A stretch of 64,000 bases of DNA from Myxococcus sp. RHSTA-1-4 (GCF_020037125.1 NZ_JAIQDG010000004.1:1-64000), one strand, 5' to 3'; numbered from the stretch's first letter, positions 37,158 through 46,775 are shown. A program made the numbers and translations. The notes: generated from the letters alone by a model not told the origin.

Positions 37158-38678
37158 TCACCCCTCCCTGCGCGGACGCAGCGCCGCGAGGAGGCGCAGC
37201 GGACGCACCCCCGTGGCGTACAGCGCCGCCACGTAGGCCATGACGAACAGCACCCCGGCCGACGCCAGCGGCAGCACGCGCCACAGGAAGCCCTCCGGCA
37301 GGTGGCCGAAGGCCCCTTCCGCCGCGGCCCTCAGGAGGAAGACGCCCACCGCCGCGGCGCCCGCGGCCAGCGAGGCCCTGCCCAGCTCCCGCCAGGGAAT
37401 CACGTCCACCACCCCCAGCCGAAGCCGGGACGTGGACAGCGCCGCCGGCACCCGCGCCAGCAGCATCGCCTTGCCCACCACCTCCGCCACCGCCCACGCG
37501 CCGATGCCTCCCATCAGCCCCAGGTGCCTCACGCCCAGCCAGACGAGCGGCACCGTCACCGCCGCCTTCACCGCGTACGAGGCGAAGATGGCGCGCGTCT
37601 GCCCCCGGGCGCGCAGCGTCCCGTCCATGGGCAGGATGGACAGCACCACGCCCAGCACGCTCACGCGGAAGACGGGCACCGCGGGCAGGAACTTCTCGCC
37701 GAACATCGCCGCGATGAACTCCGGCGCCGCCGCGAAGAGGAAGGCCGCGAAGGGCAGGAAGACATAGGCCAGCTTCCCCGAGGCCTCGCGGAAGGCCACC
37801 ACGCCCTCCTCCTCGCGGCCCTCGTGCTCCAGCTCGCCCAGGCGCACCATCAACACCTCGCTGGTGGGCGTGTAGAGCAGGTCCACCACCGGGAGCTGGA
37901 AGCAGCCCACGCGGTACAGCGCATAGAGCGCCGGCGCCACCGTGCCCGCCACCGCGTACAGGTGCGCGTTCTGCTGCGGAATGGCCAGCAACATCGCCGC
38001 GCCGAAGGGCGCCGCGTAGGCCAGTTGCTCGCGGAAGAGCGCGCGGCTCACCAGCGGGCCGGTGAGGCCGCGCAGCGACACCGCCCAGGTGGCCACGTAG
38101 CGCAGCGCCGCGAAGGCGGCCACCGCCACCATCATCCCGTACAGGGACGCGCCCAGCAGCGGCGGCACCACCATCACCGCCGCGCGCGCGGCGTCGGACA
38201 CCAGGTAGACGGCCGCGGACGCGCGCGTGCGCCCCTGCGCGGTGAGGGAGACCTCCAGCGGGAAGCTCCCCAGCAGGAAGGCGGTGTACGCGGCCAGCGG
38301 CAGCCGGTACTCCGCCAGCGCCGGGTTGGAGAACCACCCCGCCACGTACCCCAGCAGGCCCCACACGGCCGCGGCACCCACGAGGCCCGCGGCGGACATG
38401 AACAGCAGCGTCTGCCCCAGGTACGGCCGCTTCGCCTCCGCGCGGGGCAGGAAGTAGTAGAGGCTCTGCACCACGCCGAACGGCAGGACGTAGTAGAGCG
38501 TCGTGGCGATGAGGAAGAGCTGGTAGTACGTGCCGTACTCGTCCAGGTGCAGCACCCGGGCGAGCACGAGGGGAATGGACAGCGTCAGCCCGGCGGTGAA
38601 CAGCCGGGCCAGCACCAGGGGGCCGGCGCGGCCGAGGAACGAATCCCCGGACGCGGCCGGCGTGGGACTTCCGCTCAC
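37158..38678 (-). CDS. exoM: Wzx-type polysaccharide flippase
   Basis: This 506-aa protein has about 12-14 membrane helices and the MATE/MVF Wzx look: RAGPLVLARLFTAGLTLSIPLVLARVLHLDEYGTYY at the N-terminus is diagnostic. It would flip undecaprenyl-PP-linked repeat units across the inner membrane. GTG 38678 has a perfect AAGGAGGT site and overlaps the deacetylase stop (GTGA). The exoM name comes from recall of the M. xanthus spore-coat flippase and from the matching gene order (deacetylase, flippase, acetyltransferase, two glycosyltransferases). Confidence 0.82.
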   Translation of the reverse strand: MSGSPTPAASGDSFLGRAGPLVLARLFTAGLTLSIPLVLARVLHLDEYGTYYQLFLIATTLYYVLPFGVVQSLYYFLPRAEAKRPYLGQTLLFMSAAGLVGAAAVWGLLGYVAGWFSNPALAEYRLPLAAYTAFLLGSFPLEVSLTAQGRTRASAAVYLVSDAARAAVMVVPPLLGASLYGMMVAVAAFAALRYVATWAVSLRGLTGPLVSRALFREQLAYAAPFGAAMLLAIPQQNAHLYAVAGTVAPALYALYRVGCFQLPVVDLLYTPTSEVLMVRLGELEHEGREEEGVVAFREASGKLAYVFLPFAAFLFAAAPEFIAAMFGEKFLPAVPVFRVSVLGVVLSILPMDGTLRARGQTRAIFASYAVKAAVTVPLVWLGVRHLGLMGGIGAWAVAEVVGKAMLLARVPAALSTSRLRLGVVDVIPWRELGRASLAAGAAAVGVFLLRAAAEGAFGHLPEGFLWRVLPLASAGVLFVMAYVAALYATGVRPLRLLAALRPRREG

Positions 38679-39919
38679 GGAACCTCCTTCACCGCCGACG
38701 CCGCCTCCGCGCTCATCACGTTCGCCGACACCACGGAGCGGGAGGCCTCCGAGCGCTGGACGGCCGGGCCCACCACCGCCTCGTTTCCCCTCGCGCCGGC
38801 GCGCAGCTGGTGGGGGCGCTTGCCCGGCACCGGGTGGCTCATGCCCAGCACCCCGAAGCAGTCGTCGAGCTGACAGCCGGTGAGGGCCGACGAGTAATCC
38901 CCCGTCATGCCCAGGCTGAAGTTCTCCCACAGCACCTTGCGCTTGAGGGTGAACGGGTCGCCGCCGATGCGGTTGGGGAAGTCCTCCGTGGTGACGCCCG
39001 AGCGGAAGCCGTTGGACGACAGCACGCGGATGATTTCGTCCGAGTACCAGCCATTGCAGTAGGCGAAATCTCGGACGGTGATGCCCACCTCGCGCTCGAT
39101 GGTGCGCTTGGACTCGAGAATCTCCCGCTCCACGACTTCCGTCGGCTCCAGCGTCAGCACCGTGTGGCCCAGCGTGTGCGCGCCGAACTCGAAGCCGTCG
39201 CGCGCCATGCGGCGCACCTCGTCCCAGTTCATGATGTCGCCCTGCTCCGGCACCAGGTCCTTGCCGCCGCCCAGCTGCTGCTCCAGCGCGTCGATGATGT
39301 CCGTCAGCACGCACGTCGGGTGCTCGCCGATGAAGTCGTCCAGCGCGGCCGACACCGTCTTCTGTCCGGAGAGGATGGGCCCGAGCAGCTCCAGCGACGG
39401 CGCGGGCAACGTGTCGTACACCGGCCGGTAGTGCCGCTCCTGGGCCCGGCGCAGCAGGTGGAAGAGCCGGTCGTGGTTGAAGCGCCTGTCGGTGCCGATG
39501 AAGGCCGTGGGCAGATAGATGATGGCCGGCACGCCCATCTGCTTGAGGATCGGCCGGGCATGCCGGTACACGTCCCGATAGCCGTCGTCGAAGGTGACGA
39601 CACACAGGTCCTTCTTCGCGACGCGGCGTCCGGCCATGACGTCCACCGCGTCCCCCATGGAGGCCAGCTCGAAGCCCGCCGCCTGGGCCTCCTCCAGGTG
39701 ACGCCGGAATGTCTCCTGGGAGATGAGCAGCCCGGGGATGGAGCGCTGCAGTTCCCCCGTGAAGTCACTCACCACGCGGTGGTAGCTGACGATGAGGATG
39801 CGCCGCCCCCCGGACTGCGAACGCCGGTATGCCGCCATCGCCCTTCGCAGCCCGCTGTAGTGCATCACCCCCGCCGCCGCTGCCTTGACCGCCCTGCGTA
39901 GCACCTTGCCCGTCGCCAT
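38675..39919 (-). CDS. Polysaccharide deacetylase (NodB/CE4 family)
   Basis: The 414-aa protein carries the NodB motifs TFDDGYRD (motif 1, Asp-Asp) and GAHTLGHT (motif 2, HxxxH metal ligands), and DFAYCNGWYS-like motif 3. The N-terminus is basic with no clear signal sequence. It probably deacetylates N-acetyl sugars of the spore-coat or extracellular polysaccharide. First gene of the operon (exoL position by order). ATG 39919 has a GGAGG site; the C-terminal 60 residues are low complexity. Divergent from ccmA with a 317-bp spacer. Confidence 0.83.
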   Translation of the reverse strand: MATGKVLRRAVKAAAAGVMHYSGLRRAMAAYRRSQSGGRRILIVSYHRVVSDFTGELQRSIPGLLISQETFRRHLEEAQAAGFELASMGDAVDVMAGRRVAKKDLCVVTFDDGYRDVYRHARPILKQMGVPAIIYLPTAFIGTDRRFNHDRLFHLLRRAQERHYRPVYDTLPAPSLELLGPILSGQKTVSAALDDFIGEHPTCVLTDIIDALEQQLGGGKDLVPEQGDIMNWDEVRRMARDGFEFGAHTLGHTVLTLEPTEVVEREILESKRTIEREVGITVRDFAYCNGWYSDEIIRVLSSNGFRSGVTTEDFPNRIGGDPFTLKRKVLWENFSLGMTGDYSSALTGCQLDDCFGVLGMSHPVPGKRPHQLRAGARGNEAVVGPAVQRSEASRSVVSANVMSAEAASAVKEVP

Positions 39920-40236
39920 CACGCCCTCCGCGCGGAGGAGACCCCTCTCGCCCGCCTCCTCCCCTGAGGAGAACCCTCGCCGCGCATGTGCAGGGGGAAT
40001 GCCATTCCGAGGGTAGGCACCGATGGGTCCCCGGCGACCGTACGCCCGGCGGGGCCGGGGAGCTGGCGAGCGGTGGACGCTCCCGCCGGTGGAAACCGGA
40101 CGCACCGTGCGGGCACCTCGGACCCCATTCGTGAGAAAAGCCTTTCCGATCAGGGGCCCGCCCCGTCACCGACCTGCCGTCCGCCCGGGTTTCACTGGTG
40201 GACAGTCCCGATTCCAGATACGAATCCGAGCCGCCG
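39920..40236. other. Divergent intergenic region between exoL-type gene and ccmA
   Basis: This 317-bp spacer separates two divergent operons. I see no gene here and no convincing sigma70 or sigma54 promoter motif by eye, although both operons must start here. Myxobacterial promoters of this kind often have weak consensus, so the absence of a match is not informative. Confidence 0.5.
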
Positions 40237-40893
40237 ATGCCACCCCTCCCCGCCCCCGCGCTCGCGCTGCACGACGTGAGCAAGCGCTATGGGCGCCGCT
40301 GGGCCCTGGCGCGTCTCACCTACGCGCTGCCCGCCGGACGCTCCCTCCTGCTCACCGGACACAACGGCTCCGGTAAGACGACCCTGTTGCGCCTCGTGGC
40401 CACGGCCCTCAGCCCCACCGCCGGGCGCGTGGAGGTGCTGGGCCGCGACGCCATGGCGGATCGCGAGTCCGTGCGCCGCGACGTGGCGCTGCTGTCCCAC
40501 GCCAGCTTCCTCTATGAGGACCTCACCGCGCACCAGAACCTCACGGTGCTGGCCCGGCTGCTGGGCATCCCCTCCCCGCAGGACGCCGCCAGCGCGCTGC
40601 TCACCCGCGTGGGCCTCACGCAGCGCTCGGACAGCCCGGTGCGCAGCTTCAGCGCCGGCATGCGCAAGCGCCTGGCCATCGCCCGGCTGCTCCTGAAGGC
40701 CCCCGCCATTGCCCTGCTGGACGAGCCCTTCGGCGAGCTGGACCCCCAGGGCATCCGCGACATGGAGCGCATCATCGGCGAGCTGAAATCCAGCGGCGTC
40801 ACCGTGGTCCTCGCCACCCACCTCATCGAGCAGGGGCTGACCCTGTGCGAGGAGCGCCTGCACCTGCAGGACGGACGGGCGGTGGCCGCATGA
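40237..40893 (+). CDS. ccmA: Cytochrome c maturation ABC ATPase CcmA
   Basis: The 218-aa ABC ATPase has Walker A GHNGSGKTTL, signature SFSAGMRKR, Walker B ALLDEPFGELD and the H-loop ATHL. Together with CcmB it supplies energy to release haem-loaded CcmE in System I. The start ATG 40237 is chosen from family alignment; a GTG at 40198 would add 13 residues. It begins ccmABCDEFG, with ccmB overlapping its stop (ATGA). Confidence 0.87.
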   Translation: MPPLPAPALALHDVSKRYGRRWALARLTYALPAGRSLLLTGHNGSGKTTLLRLVATALSPTAGRVEVLGRDAMADRESVRRDVALLSHASFLYEDLTAHQNLTVLARLLGIPSPQDAASALLTRVGLTQRSDSPVRSFSAGMRKRLAIARLLLKAPAIALLDEPFGELDPQGIRDMERIIGELKSSGVTVVLATHLIEQGLTLCEERLHLQDGRAVAA

Positions 40894-41597
40894 GCACCAC
40901 CCCCCCGCGTCCCCGCGCCATCGGCCTCGTCGCGGCCACCCTGGCCCTGCTGCGCAAGGACCTCCTCATCGAGTGGCGCACCCGCGCGCGACTCAACGCC
41001 ATCATCTTCTTCGCGCTGGCCACGCTGCTGATGTTCTCCTTCGCGCTGGGGCCGGACACGAAGCTGCTGGAGAAGAACGCCGGCGGCTACTTCTGGCTCG
41101 CCATCCTCTTCGCCAGCGTGCTCGCCCTGGGCGAGTCCTTCCGCGTGGAGTCGGAGAACGCGTGCATGGACGGCGTGCGGCTCGCCCCCGCGGACGCGCG
41201 CGCCATCTTCCTCTCCAAGGCCCTGGGCAACACCCTCCTGCTGACGGCGCTGGGCGCCCTGCTCGTCCCCGTCATGGTGGCCCTCTACGGGGTGCGCATC
41301 GTCACCAGTTTCATGGACCTGGGCCTCATCCTCCTGCTCGGCTGCCTGGCCCTCAGTGCCCCGGGCACTGTCTACGCCGCGATTTCCAGCAATGCCCGGG
41401 CACGGGACGTGCTGCTCCCTCTGTTATTGTTCCCGCTCGTCATCCCGGCCCTCCTCTCCGCAGCCAAGGCGACGACCCTCGTGCTGCAGGGAGACCCCAT
41501 GAATCAGTTCAACTCATGGTTGGGACTTTTGGGCGGCTTCAATCTGATTTACTGGGGCGTAGGGTTCGTGCTGTTCCCGCGCATCATCGAGGACTGA
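40890..41597 (+). CDS. ccmB: Haem exporter protein CcmB
   Basis: The 235-aa protein has six predicted membrane helices and the CcmB fold (LLRKDLLIEWRTRARL, then GESFRVESENACMDGVRLAPADARAIFLSKALGN). It forms the membrane part of the CcmABCD complex. ATG 40890 overlaps the ccmA stop by 4 bases. The next gene, ccmC, starts 3 bp after it. Confidence 0.9.
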   Translation: MSTTPPRPRAIGLVAATLALLRKDLLIEWRTRARLNAIIFFALATLLMFSFALGPDTKLLEKNAGGYFWLAILFASVLALGESFRVESENACMDGVRLAPADARAIFLSKALGNTLLLTALGALLVPVMVALYGVRIVTSFMDLGLILLLGCLALSAPGTVYAAISSNARARDVLLPLLLFPLVIPALLSAAKATTLVLQGDPMNQFNSWLGLLGGFNLIYWGVGFVLFPRIIED

Positions 41598-41600
41598 CGG

Positions 41601-42314
41601 ATGAACAAGTTCATCAAGTGGGGCCTGCTCGTGCTGGCGCTGGGGCTGCTCGGCGCCGGCTGGTGGCTGGGACTGGCCTGGGCGCCGCCGGACCGGGAGA
41701 TGGGCGACGTGCAGCGCATCATGTACGTCCACGTCCCCCTCCAGTGGATGGCCATGCTGGCCATGTTCATCAACTTCGTGGCGGCGGTCGCCTACCTCTT
41801 CAAGGCGAGCTGGAAGCTGGACTCCGCGGCGGAGGCGTCCGCGGAGATTGGCCTGGTGCTGGGCACCGCGGGGATGATTACCGGCGCCATCTGGGGGCGG
41901 CCCACGTGGGGCGTGTACTGGTCCTGGGACCCGCGCCTGACGTCGGAAGCCATCATGCTGGTGACCTACACCGGCTACCTCGTCCTGCGGCGCTTCGTGG
42001 AGGACCCGGAGAAGCGCGCGACGTGGAGCGCGGTGGTGGCCATCATCGGCGCCATCAACCTGCCCATCGTCTGGTTCTCCGTGCGCTGGTGGCGCAGCCT
42101 CCACCAGGTGCAGTCCAGCCCCCGCACCGTGGACCCGGAGATGGTGCTGCCCTTGCGCGTCTCCGCGTTCGGCATGCTCTTCATCACCCTCTTCTTCATG
42201 GCGGTGCGCTACCGGCAGGCCCTGGCCGAGCGGCAGGCGGAGGTGGCCCTCCCCGACGCGCTGCCCGGTGACGTGCCCATGAGCGCGTCCCACAACCCCT
42301 CGAAGGTGGCCTGA
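41601..42314 (+). CDS. ccmC: Haem transporter CcmC
   Basis: The 237-aa protein has six membrane helices and the haem-binding tryptophan-rich signature WGRPTWGVYWSWDPRL of the HHP/CcmC family, with flanking His residues in VHVPLQW and SLHQVQ. CcmC loads haem onto CcmE in the periplasm. Typical length; ATG 41601 directly after ccmB. Confidence 0.94.
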   Translation: MNKFIKWGLLVLALGLLGAGWWLGLAWAPPDREMGDVQRIMYVHVPLQWMAMLAMFINFVAAVAYLFKASWKLDSAAEASAEIGLVLGTAGMITGAIWGRPTWGVYWSWDPRLTSEAIMLVTYTGYLVLRRFVEDPEKRATWSAVVAIIGAINLPIVWFSVRWWRSLHQVQSSPRTVDPEMVLPLRVSAFGMLFITLFFMAVRYRQALAERQAEVALPDALPGDVPMSASHNPSKVA

Positions 42315-42316
42315 AC

Positions 42317-42487
42317 ATGATGACGCTCTCGACGCTGATGCTCCTGGCCCAGGTGGGCAGCGGCCGCATCCAGGGCGGGTGGGGCTATGTCTGGGCCTGC
42401 TACGCCATTACGATTGCCACGCTCGCCCTCTACGCCCTGTCCCTCTGGGTTCGCCGTCCCCGGGCCTCGCCCGACGCCAAGGAGTGA
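42317..42487 (+). CDS. ccmD: CcmD, small haem-exporter subunit
   Basis: This small gene (56 aa) begins ATG 42317 (ATG-ATG doublet), 2 bp after the ccmC stop and ends 5 bp before ccmE. It encodes one membrane helix (WGYVWACYAITIATLALYALSLW) and a short basic tail (VRRPRASPDAKE), exactly the CcmD form. CcmD stabilises release of holo-CcmE from CcmABC. Position between ccmC and ccmE supports the call. Confidence 0.85.
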   Translation: MMTLSTLMLLAQVGSGRIQGGWGYVWACYAITIATLALYALSLWVRRPRASPDAKE

Positions 42488-42492
42488 CCACC

Positions 42493-42981
42493 ATGACGCC
42501 CGTCGCCCGTAACCGAATCATCGCCCTGGGGGCCCTGCTCGTGGCAGGCGCCGGTCTGGCCTTCGTGGCCTTCGGCGACATCGGTGAGAACCTCGTCTAC
42601 TACTGGAGCCCCTCGGAGATGCTGCGCCAGGGGGACAAGGCCTACACGGCCACCATCCGCCTGGGCGGCGTGGTGCAGCCGGGCAGCATCCAGTGGAACG
42701 CGGAGCACACCACCCTGCACTTCCGCGTGGCGGACGGCGTCCAGGAGGGCGCGGCCAGCGTGCTGGTGCGCTCCACGGAGACGCCGCCCCAGATGTTCCG
42801 CGACAAGATTGGCGTCGTGGTGGAGGGCACCTACGACAAGTCCGGCGTCTTCAGCTCCAACCGGCTGATGGTGAACCACTCCAACGAGTACCGCGCCCCC
42901 AAGGAGGGCGAGGACCCGAACAAGTGGCGTGAGACGCTCTCCGACGCCACCACGGCCAGCACGGGCACGGGGGCGAAGTGA
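42493..42981 (+). CDS. ccmE: Haem chaperone CcmE
   Basis: The 162-aa protein has an N-terminal membrane anchor (IIALGALLVAGAGLAFVAFG), an OB-like periplasmic domain (LGGVVQPGSIQWN, VVVEGTYDKSGVF), and the haem-binding HXXXY motif HSNEY (His covalently carries haem). The length and order fit System I CcmE. ATG 42493 follows ccmD by 5 bp. CcmF's GTG overlaps its stop. Confidence 0.92.
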   Translation: MTPVARNRIIALGALLVAGAGLAFVAFGDIGENLVYYWSPSEMLRQGDKAYTATIRLGGVVQPGSIQWNAEHTTLHFRVADGVQEGAASVLVRSTETPPQMFRDKIGVVVEGTYDKSGVFSSNRLMVNHSNEYRAPKEGEDPNKWRETLSDATTASTGTGAK

Positions 42982-45002
42982 ACGGCACCGTCGGAAACGG
43001 CCTGGTGCTCGGAGGGCTCGCGTTCGCGGCCTTCGGCGCGCTCATTGGCCTGGTGAGCGGGATGCGCCGCAGCGATGCGGGCTACCCGTGGGTGCTGCGC
43101 GCCGTGTGGGGCTTCGCCGCCTGCATGATTGGCGCGAACCTCGTCATGGTGAACGCGCTCGTCACGCACGACTTCAGCGTGAAGTACGTGGCGCAGGTGG
43201 GCAGCCGGGACACGCCGCTCGTCTACACCGTGGTGTCTCTGTGGAGCGCCCTGGAGGGGTCCATCCTCTTCTGGGGGCTCATCATGGGCAGCTTCATCGC
43301 CGCCTTCGCCTTCATCCACCGGCGCGAGCACGCGCGGTACATGCAGCTCGCGCTGGGCACCATGCTGGCGGTGGGCGTCTTCTTCGCCTTCCTCATCGCC
43401 GGCCCGGCCAACCCCTGGGGGGCCGTGTCCCCGGTGCCGGCGGACGGCCCCGGCCCCAACCCGCTGCTGCAGAACCACGTGCTGATGATCATCCACCCGC
43501 CCATGCTGTACCTGGGCTACGTGGGCATGACGGTGCCCTTCGGCGTGGCCGTCGCGGGCCTCCTGCGCGGGGAGATTGGCGAGGCGTGGATGGCGCCCCT
43601 GCGCCGCTGGACGCTGGTGGCGTGGATCTTCCTCTCCATTGGCATCATCCTCGGCGCGTGGTGGGCGTACGCCGTGCTCGGCTGGGGGGGCTACTGGGCG
43701 TGGGACCCGGTGGAGAACGCGTCCTTCCTGCCGTGGCTGACGGCGACGGCGTTCATGCACTCCACCATGGTGCAGGAGCGCAAGCGGATGCTGAAGCTGT
43801 GGACGCTCAGCCTCGCGCTCGCCTCCTTCGTGCTGACCATTCTCGGCACGTTCATGACGCGCTCGGGCATCTTCAACTCGGTCCACTCCTTCACCCAGTC
43901 GGACATCGGCCCCACGTTCCTGGTGTTCCTCGGCATCCTGCTGCTGGTGTGCATCGGCCTGCTGGCCTCGCGCGGCCACCTGCTGGTGCCCGAGGGACAG
44001 CTCAGCTCTCCGCTGTCGCGTGAGGCGAGCATCCTGGTGAACAACCTGGTGTTCGTGGCGATTACGTTCACCGTGCTGCTGGGCACCGTCTACCCGCTGG
44101 TGTCCGAGGCGGTGCGCGGCGTCCGGGTGAGCGTGGGCGAGCCGTACTTCAACAAGATGGCGGTGCCCGGTGGCATCGCGGTGCTGTTCCTCATGGGCGT
44201 GGGCCCGATGCTGCCGTGGGGCACGCCGGACAAGGCGACGCTCAAGCGGCAGTTCATCATCCCCGCGGTGACGGGGCTGGTGGTGACGGCGGCCTGCTAT
44301 GCCGCGGGCCTGCGTGGCGTCTACCCGCTGCTGACCTTCGGACTGGCGGGCTTCGTCACCCTCATCACCCTGCGCGAGCTGGTGGCGCCGGTGCGCGTCC
44401 GCATGTCCGAGCGCAAGGAAGGCCTCTTCACCGCGCTGGTGACGAGCGCCACCAAGGCGCAGCGGCGCTTCGGCGGCTACGTGGTGCACCTGGGCATCGT
44501 GCTCATCATCGTCGCGGTGGCGGCGTCGTCCGCGTACGTGAAGCACACGTCCGGCACGGTGAGGAAGGGGCAGAGCCTGGAGCTGGACGGGTACCAGATG
44601 AAGTACCTGGGCCTGGTCAGCGGCGAGGAGCCCCACCGCACCTACGTGGCGGCGCGCCTGGAGGTAACGTCCCCCAGCGGCCAGGTGTCCGAGCAGCGGC
44701 CGCGCCTGAACTACTACGAGCGCAGCACGGACCCCATCGGCACCCCGGCGGTGCGCGAGACGGCGGCCGAGGACCTCTACATCTCCATGATGGCCTTCTC
44801 CGAGCAGGCCGGCACGGCGAGCTTCAACGTCTGGGTCTTCCCGCTGGTGGGGTGGATCTGGTGGAGCATTCCCCTGCTGGTGCTGGGCACGATCATCGCC
44901 CTGTGGCCGCGCCGGAAGGCGGTGCTGGCGACGTCGGCGGCGCCGGAGGCCGGCGCGGCGCCTCCGCTGGCGGGCGGTGACGCGGAGCGGGGGGCGGCGT
45001 GA
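42978..45002 (+). CDS. ccmF: Cytochrome c haem lyase subunit CcmF
   Basis: This 674-aa protein has about 14 membrane helices and the WWD signature GWGGYWAWDPVENASFLPW. CcmF with CcmH transfers haem from CcmE to apocytochrome CXXCH motifs. GTG 42978 overlaps the ccmE stop (GTGA). Normal length; the periplasmic C-terminal domain is present (YLGLVSGEEPHRTYVAARLEV). Confidence 0.94.
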   Translation: MNGTVGNGLVLGGLAFAAFGALIGLVSGMRRSDAGYPWVLRAVWGFAACMIGANLVMVNALVTHDFSVKYVAQVGSRDTPLVYTVVSLWSALEGSILFWGLIMGSFIAAFAFIHRREHARYMQLALGTMLAVGVFFAFLIAGPANPWGAVSPVPADGPGPNPLLQNHVLMIIHPPMLYLGYVGMTVPFGVAVAGLLRGEIGEAWMAPLRRWTLVAWIFLSIGIILGAWWAYAVLGWGGYWAWDPVENASFLPWLTATAFMHSTMVQERKRMLKLWTLSLALASFVLTILGTFMTRSGIFNSVHSFTQSDIGPTFLVFLGILLLVCIGLLASRGHLLVPEGQLSSPLSREASILVNNLVFVAITFTVLLGTVYPLVSEAVRGVRVSVGEPYFNKMAVPGGIAVLFLMGVGPMLPWGTPDKATLKRQFIIPAVTGLVVTAACYAAGLRGVYPLLTFGLAGFVTLITLRELVAPVRVRMSERKEGLFTALVTSATKAQRRFGGYVVHLGIVLIIVAVAASSAYVKHTSGTVRKGQSLELDGYQMKYLGLVSGEEPHRTYVAARLEVTSPSGQVSEQRPRLNYYERSTDPIGTPAVRETAAEDLYISMMAFSEQAGTASFNVWVFPLVGWIWWSIPLLVLGTIIALWPRRKAVLATSAAPEAGAAPPLAGGDAERGAA

Positions 45003-45556
45003 TGTGGAACTGGCGCTATACCCTGGGCTTCGTGGCCCTCAGCGCGGCGCTGCTCGGGGTCCTCTTCAAGGGCTTCGGGCGCAACCCGCATGAGGTGCCC
45101 TTCATGCTGAAGGGCCAGCCGGCTCCGGACTTCGTGCTGCGCGCGCTGGACAGCGGCGAGCGGGTCAGCCTGAAGGACTTGAAGGGCCGCCCGGTGGTCA
45201 TCAACTTCTGGGCGTCCTGGTGCACGCCGTGCCAGATGGAGCACCCGGTGCTGGAGTGGGGCGCCCGCGAGTTCGGCTCGCAGGCGGTGTTCCTGGGCGT
45301 CGTCTTCGAGGACACCGAGGACAACGCGCGCCAGTTCCTCCAGCGGCACGGGGCCAGCTTCCCGCAGCTCATGGACCCGCGCTCGCGCATGGCGGTGGAC
45401 TACGGCGTGGCGGGAGTGCCGGAGACGTACTTCATCGACCCGCAGGGCATCATCCGGGGCAAGCACGTGGGCCCCATCGACCCGCAGTCGCTGGCCACGC
45501 GCATCCGCGAACTGACCGGGAGCGCGCCCTCCGCCCCCGCCGAGGCGGCGCGCTAG
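45002..45556 (+). CDS. ccmG: Thiol:disulfide interchange protein CcmG/DsbE (TlpA-like)
   Basis: The 184-aa protein has an N-terminal membrane anchor and a thioredoxin-like domain with the redox site WASWCTPCQ and a cis-proline loop VAGVPETYFIDPQG. It keeps apocytochrome haem-binding cysteines reduced. ATG 45002 overlaps the ccmF stop (TGATG); the GTG one codon upstream is also possible. Followed by a zinc-ribbon membrane protein gene. Confidence 0.88.
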   Translation: MWNWRYTLGFVALSAALLGVLFKGFGRNPHEVPFMLKGQPAPDFVLRALDSGERVSLKDLKGRPVVINFWASWCTPCQMEHPVLEWGAREFGSQAVFLGVVFEDTEDNARQFLQRHGASFPQLMDPRSRMAVDYGVAGVPETYFIDPQGIIRGKHVGPIDPQSLATRIRELTGSAPSAPAEAAR

Positions 45557-45583
45557 CAAGCCTGTACCGACGAGGTGGGACGC

Positions 45584-46738
45584 ATGCGGTGCCCGGAGTG
45601 CGGCGAAGCCTCGAATGGCCGGCTGAAGTACTGCGAGAACTGCGGCGCGAAGATGCCGGTGAGCCCCCAGGCCACCGGCTCTCGCCCGGCGCTCCGCGCC
45701 TCCCGCCCCGGCCGCAAGGCCGAGGAGCCGGCGTACGCGGAGGAAATCCTCGAGGAGGTGGAGGAGCGCGCACGGCCGTACGCCGTCGGCAGCGCGCCCC
45801 CGCTGGAGCCCGAGGACAAGACGGACCCCGGGCTGTCCCGGCCCGCGTATGACGGGCCGAAGTGGCTGGCCAACGTGCCGGCGCACTCTCCCAGCGTGGT
45901 GGGCGTGGGCCTGATTGGCCTCGCGCTGGTGCTGTCCATCCTCCCCTTCTTCGCCGACGCGGGAGTGCCCGGCACGCTGCTGGCGCTGGCGGCCGGCGTG
46001 CTGCTGGTGGCGCGGGAGCTGCGCGAGGCGGGCGAGGCTCCAGGCTTCACGGAGGTGGTCCCCGAGGTGCTGCTGCGCCCCGAGGCCGCGGCGCTCTGCA
46101 CGGCCGTGCTCGCGGCGCTCGCGGTGCGGATGTCGGGCCTGGGCCTCACCCCGCTGCTATGGCTGGCGGGCACGGGACTCGTCGTCCATGACCAGTGGCG
46201 CAAGGTGCTCGCGGGGCCGGAGGGCGTCGTGGAGCGCTGGTTCGAGCCGCGCCAGCTCGTGCTCATGCCCCGCGTGGTGGCGCTGGCGGGCGTGGCGGTG
46301 TGCCTGCTGACGCTGTTCGCGCCGTGGGCCACGGTTCGCGCGGGGCTCGACGGCCTGCCGGAGAACGCGCCCGTGCCGCAAGGCCCTCCAGAGCTGCGGG
46401 TCATCGACACGCGGCGGCCCTCGGATGACGTGCTCTACAGCCGGGGCGGGGACTTCGTCTCGCTGTCCGGCTGGGATTTGCCGGCGTCCGTGGTGGTGGA
46501 GCTGGCGCTGCTGGCCGTGCTCGCGCTGCTGGCGCTGCGGCCGGAGGTGGAGCGCCCGTCGTGGGCGCGCTTCGTGCCCGCGGGCGCGGTGGGGCTGGGC
46601 CTCGTCTGGGCGGCGGTGAACATGCGCCTGGCCCTGGGGCCCGTCGTGTTCGTCATGGGACTGGGCGCGGTGGGCTTCGTCGCCGCCATGCAGCTCCGTG
46701 AGGGCGAGCCGGCCTACCCCGACGAACCGGAAGAGTGA
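45584..46738 (+). CDS. Zinc-ribbon membrane protein in the ccm cluster
   Basis: The 384-aa protein starts with a zinc ribbon (MRCPECGEASNGRLKYCENCGAK, CxxC...CxxC), a charged linker, and then about eight hydrophobic helices (VGVGLIGLALVLSILPFFA, MPRVVALAGVAVCLLTLFAPW, LALLAVLALLALRP, ...GPVVFVMGLGAVGFVAAM). I do not recognise a family or function. It lies 27 bp after ccmG on the same strand, so it is probably transcribed with ccm, before an accessory block breaks the run. Confidence 0.65.
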   Translation: MRCPECGEASNGRLKYCENCGAKMPVSPQATGSRPALRASRPGRKAEEPAYAEEILEEVEERARPYAVGSAPPLEPEDKTDPGLSRPAYDGPKWLANVPAHSPSVVGVGLIGLALVLSILPFFADAGVPGTLLALAAGVLLVARELREAGEAPGFTEVVPEVLLRPEAAALCTAVLAALAVRMSGLGLTPLLWLAGTGLVVHDQWRKVLAGPEGVVERWFEPRQLVLMPRVVALAGVAVCLLTLFAPWATVRAGLDGLPENAPVPQGPPELRVIDTRRPSDDVLYSRGGDFVSLSGWDLPASVVVELALLAVLALLALRPEVERPSWARFVPAGAVGLGLVWAAVNMRLALGPVVFVMGLGAVGFVAAMQLREGEPAYPDEPEE

Positions 46739-46775
46739 TTGGGCACTGCCCGCCTCGGACAGGTCCTCGTCACGT

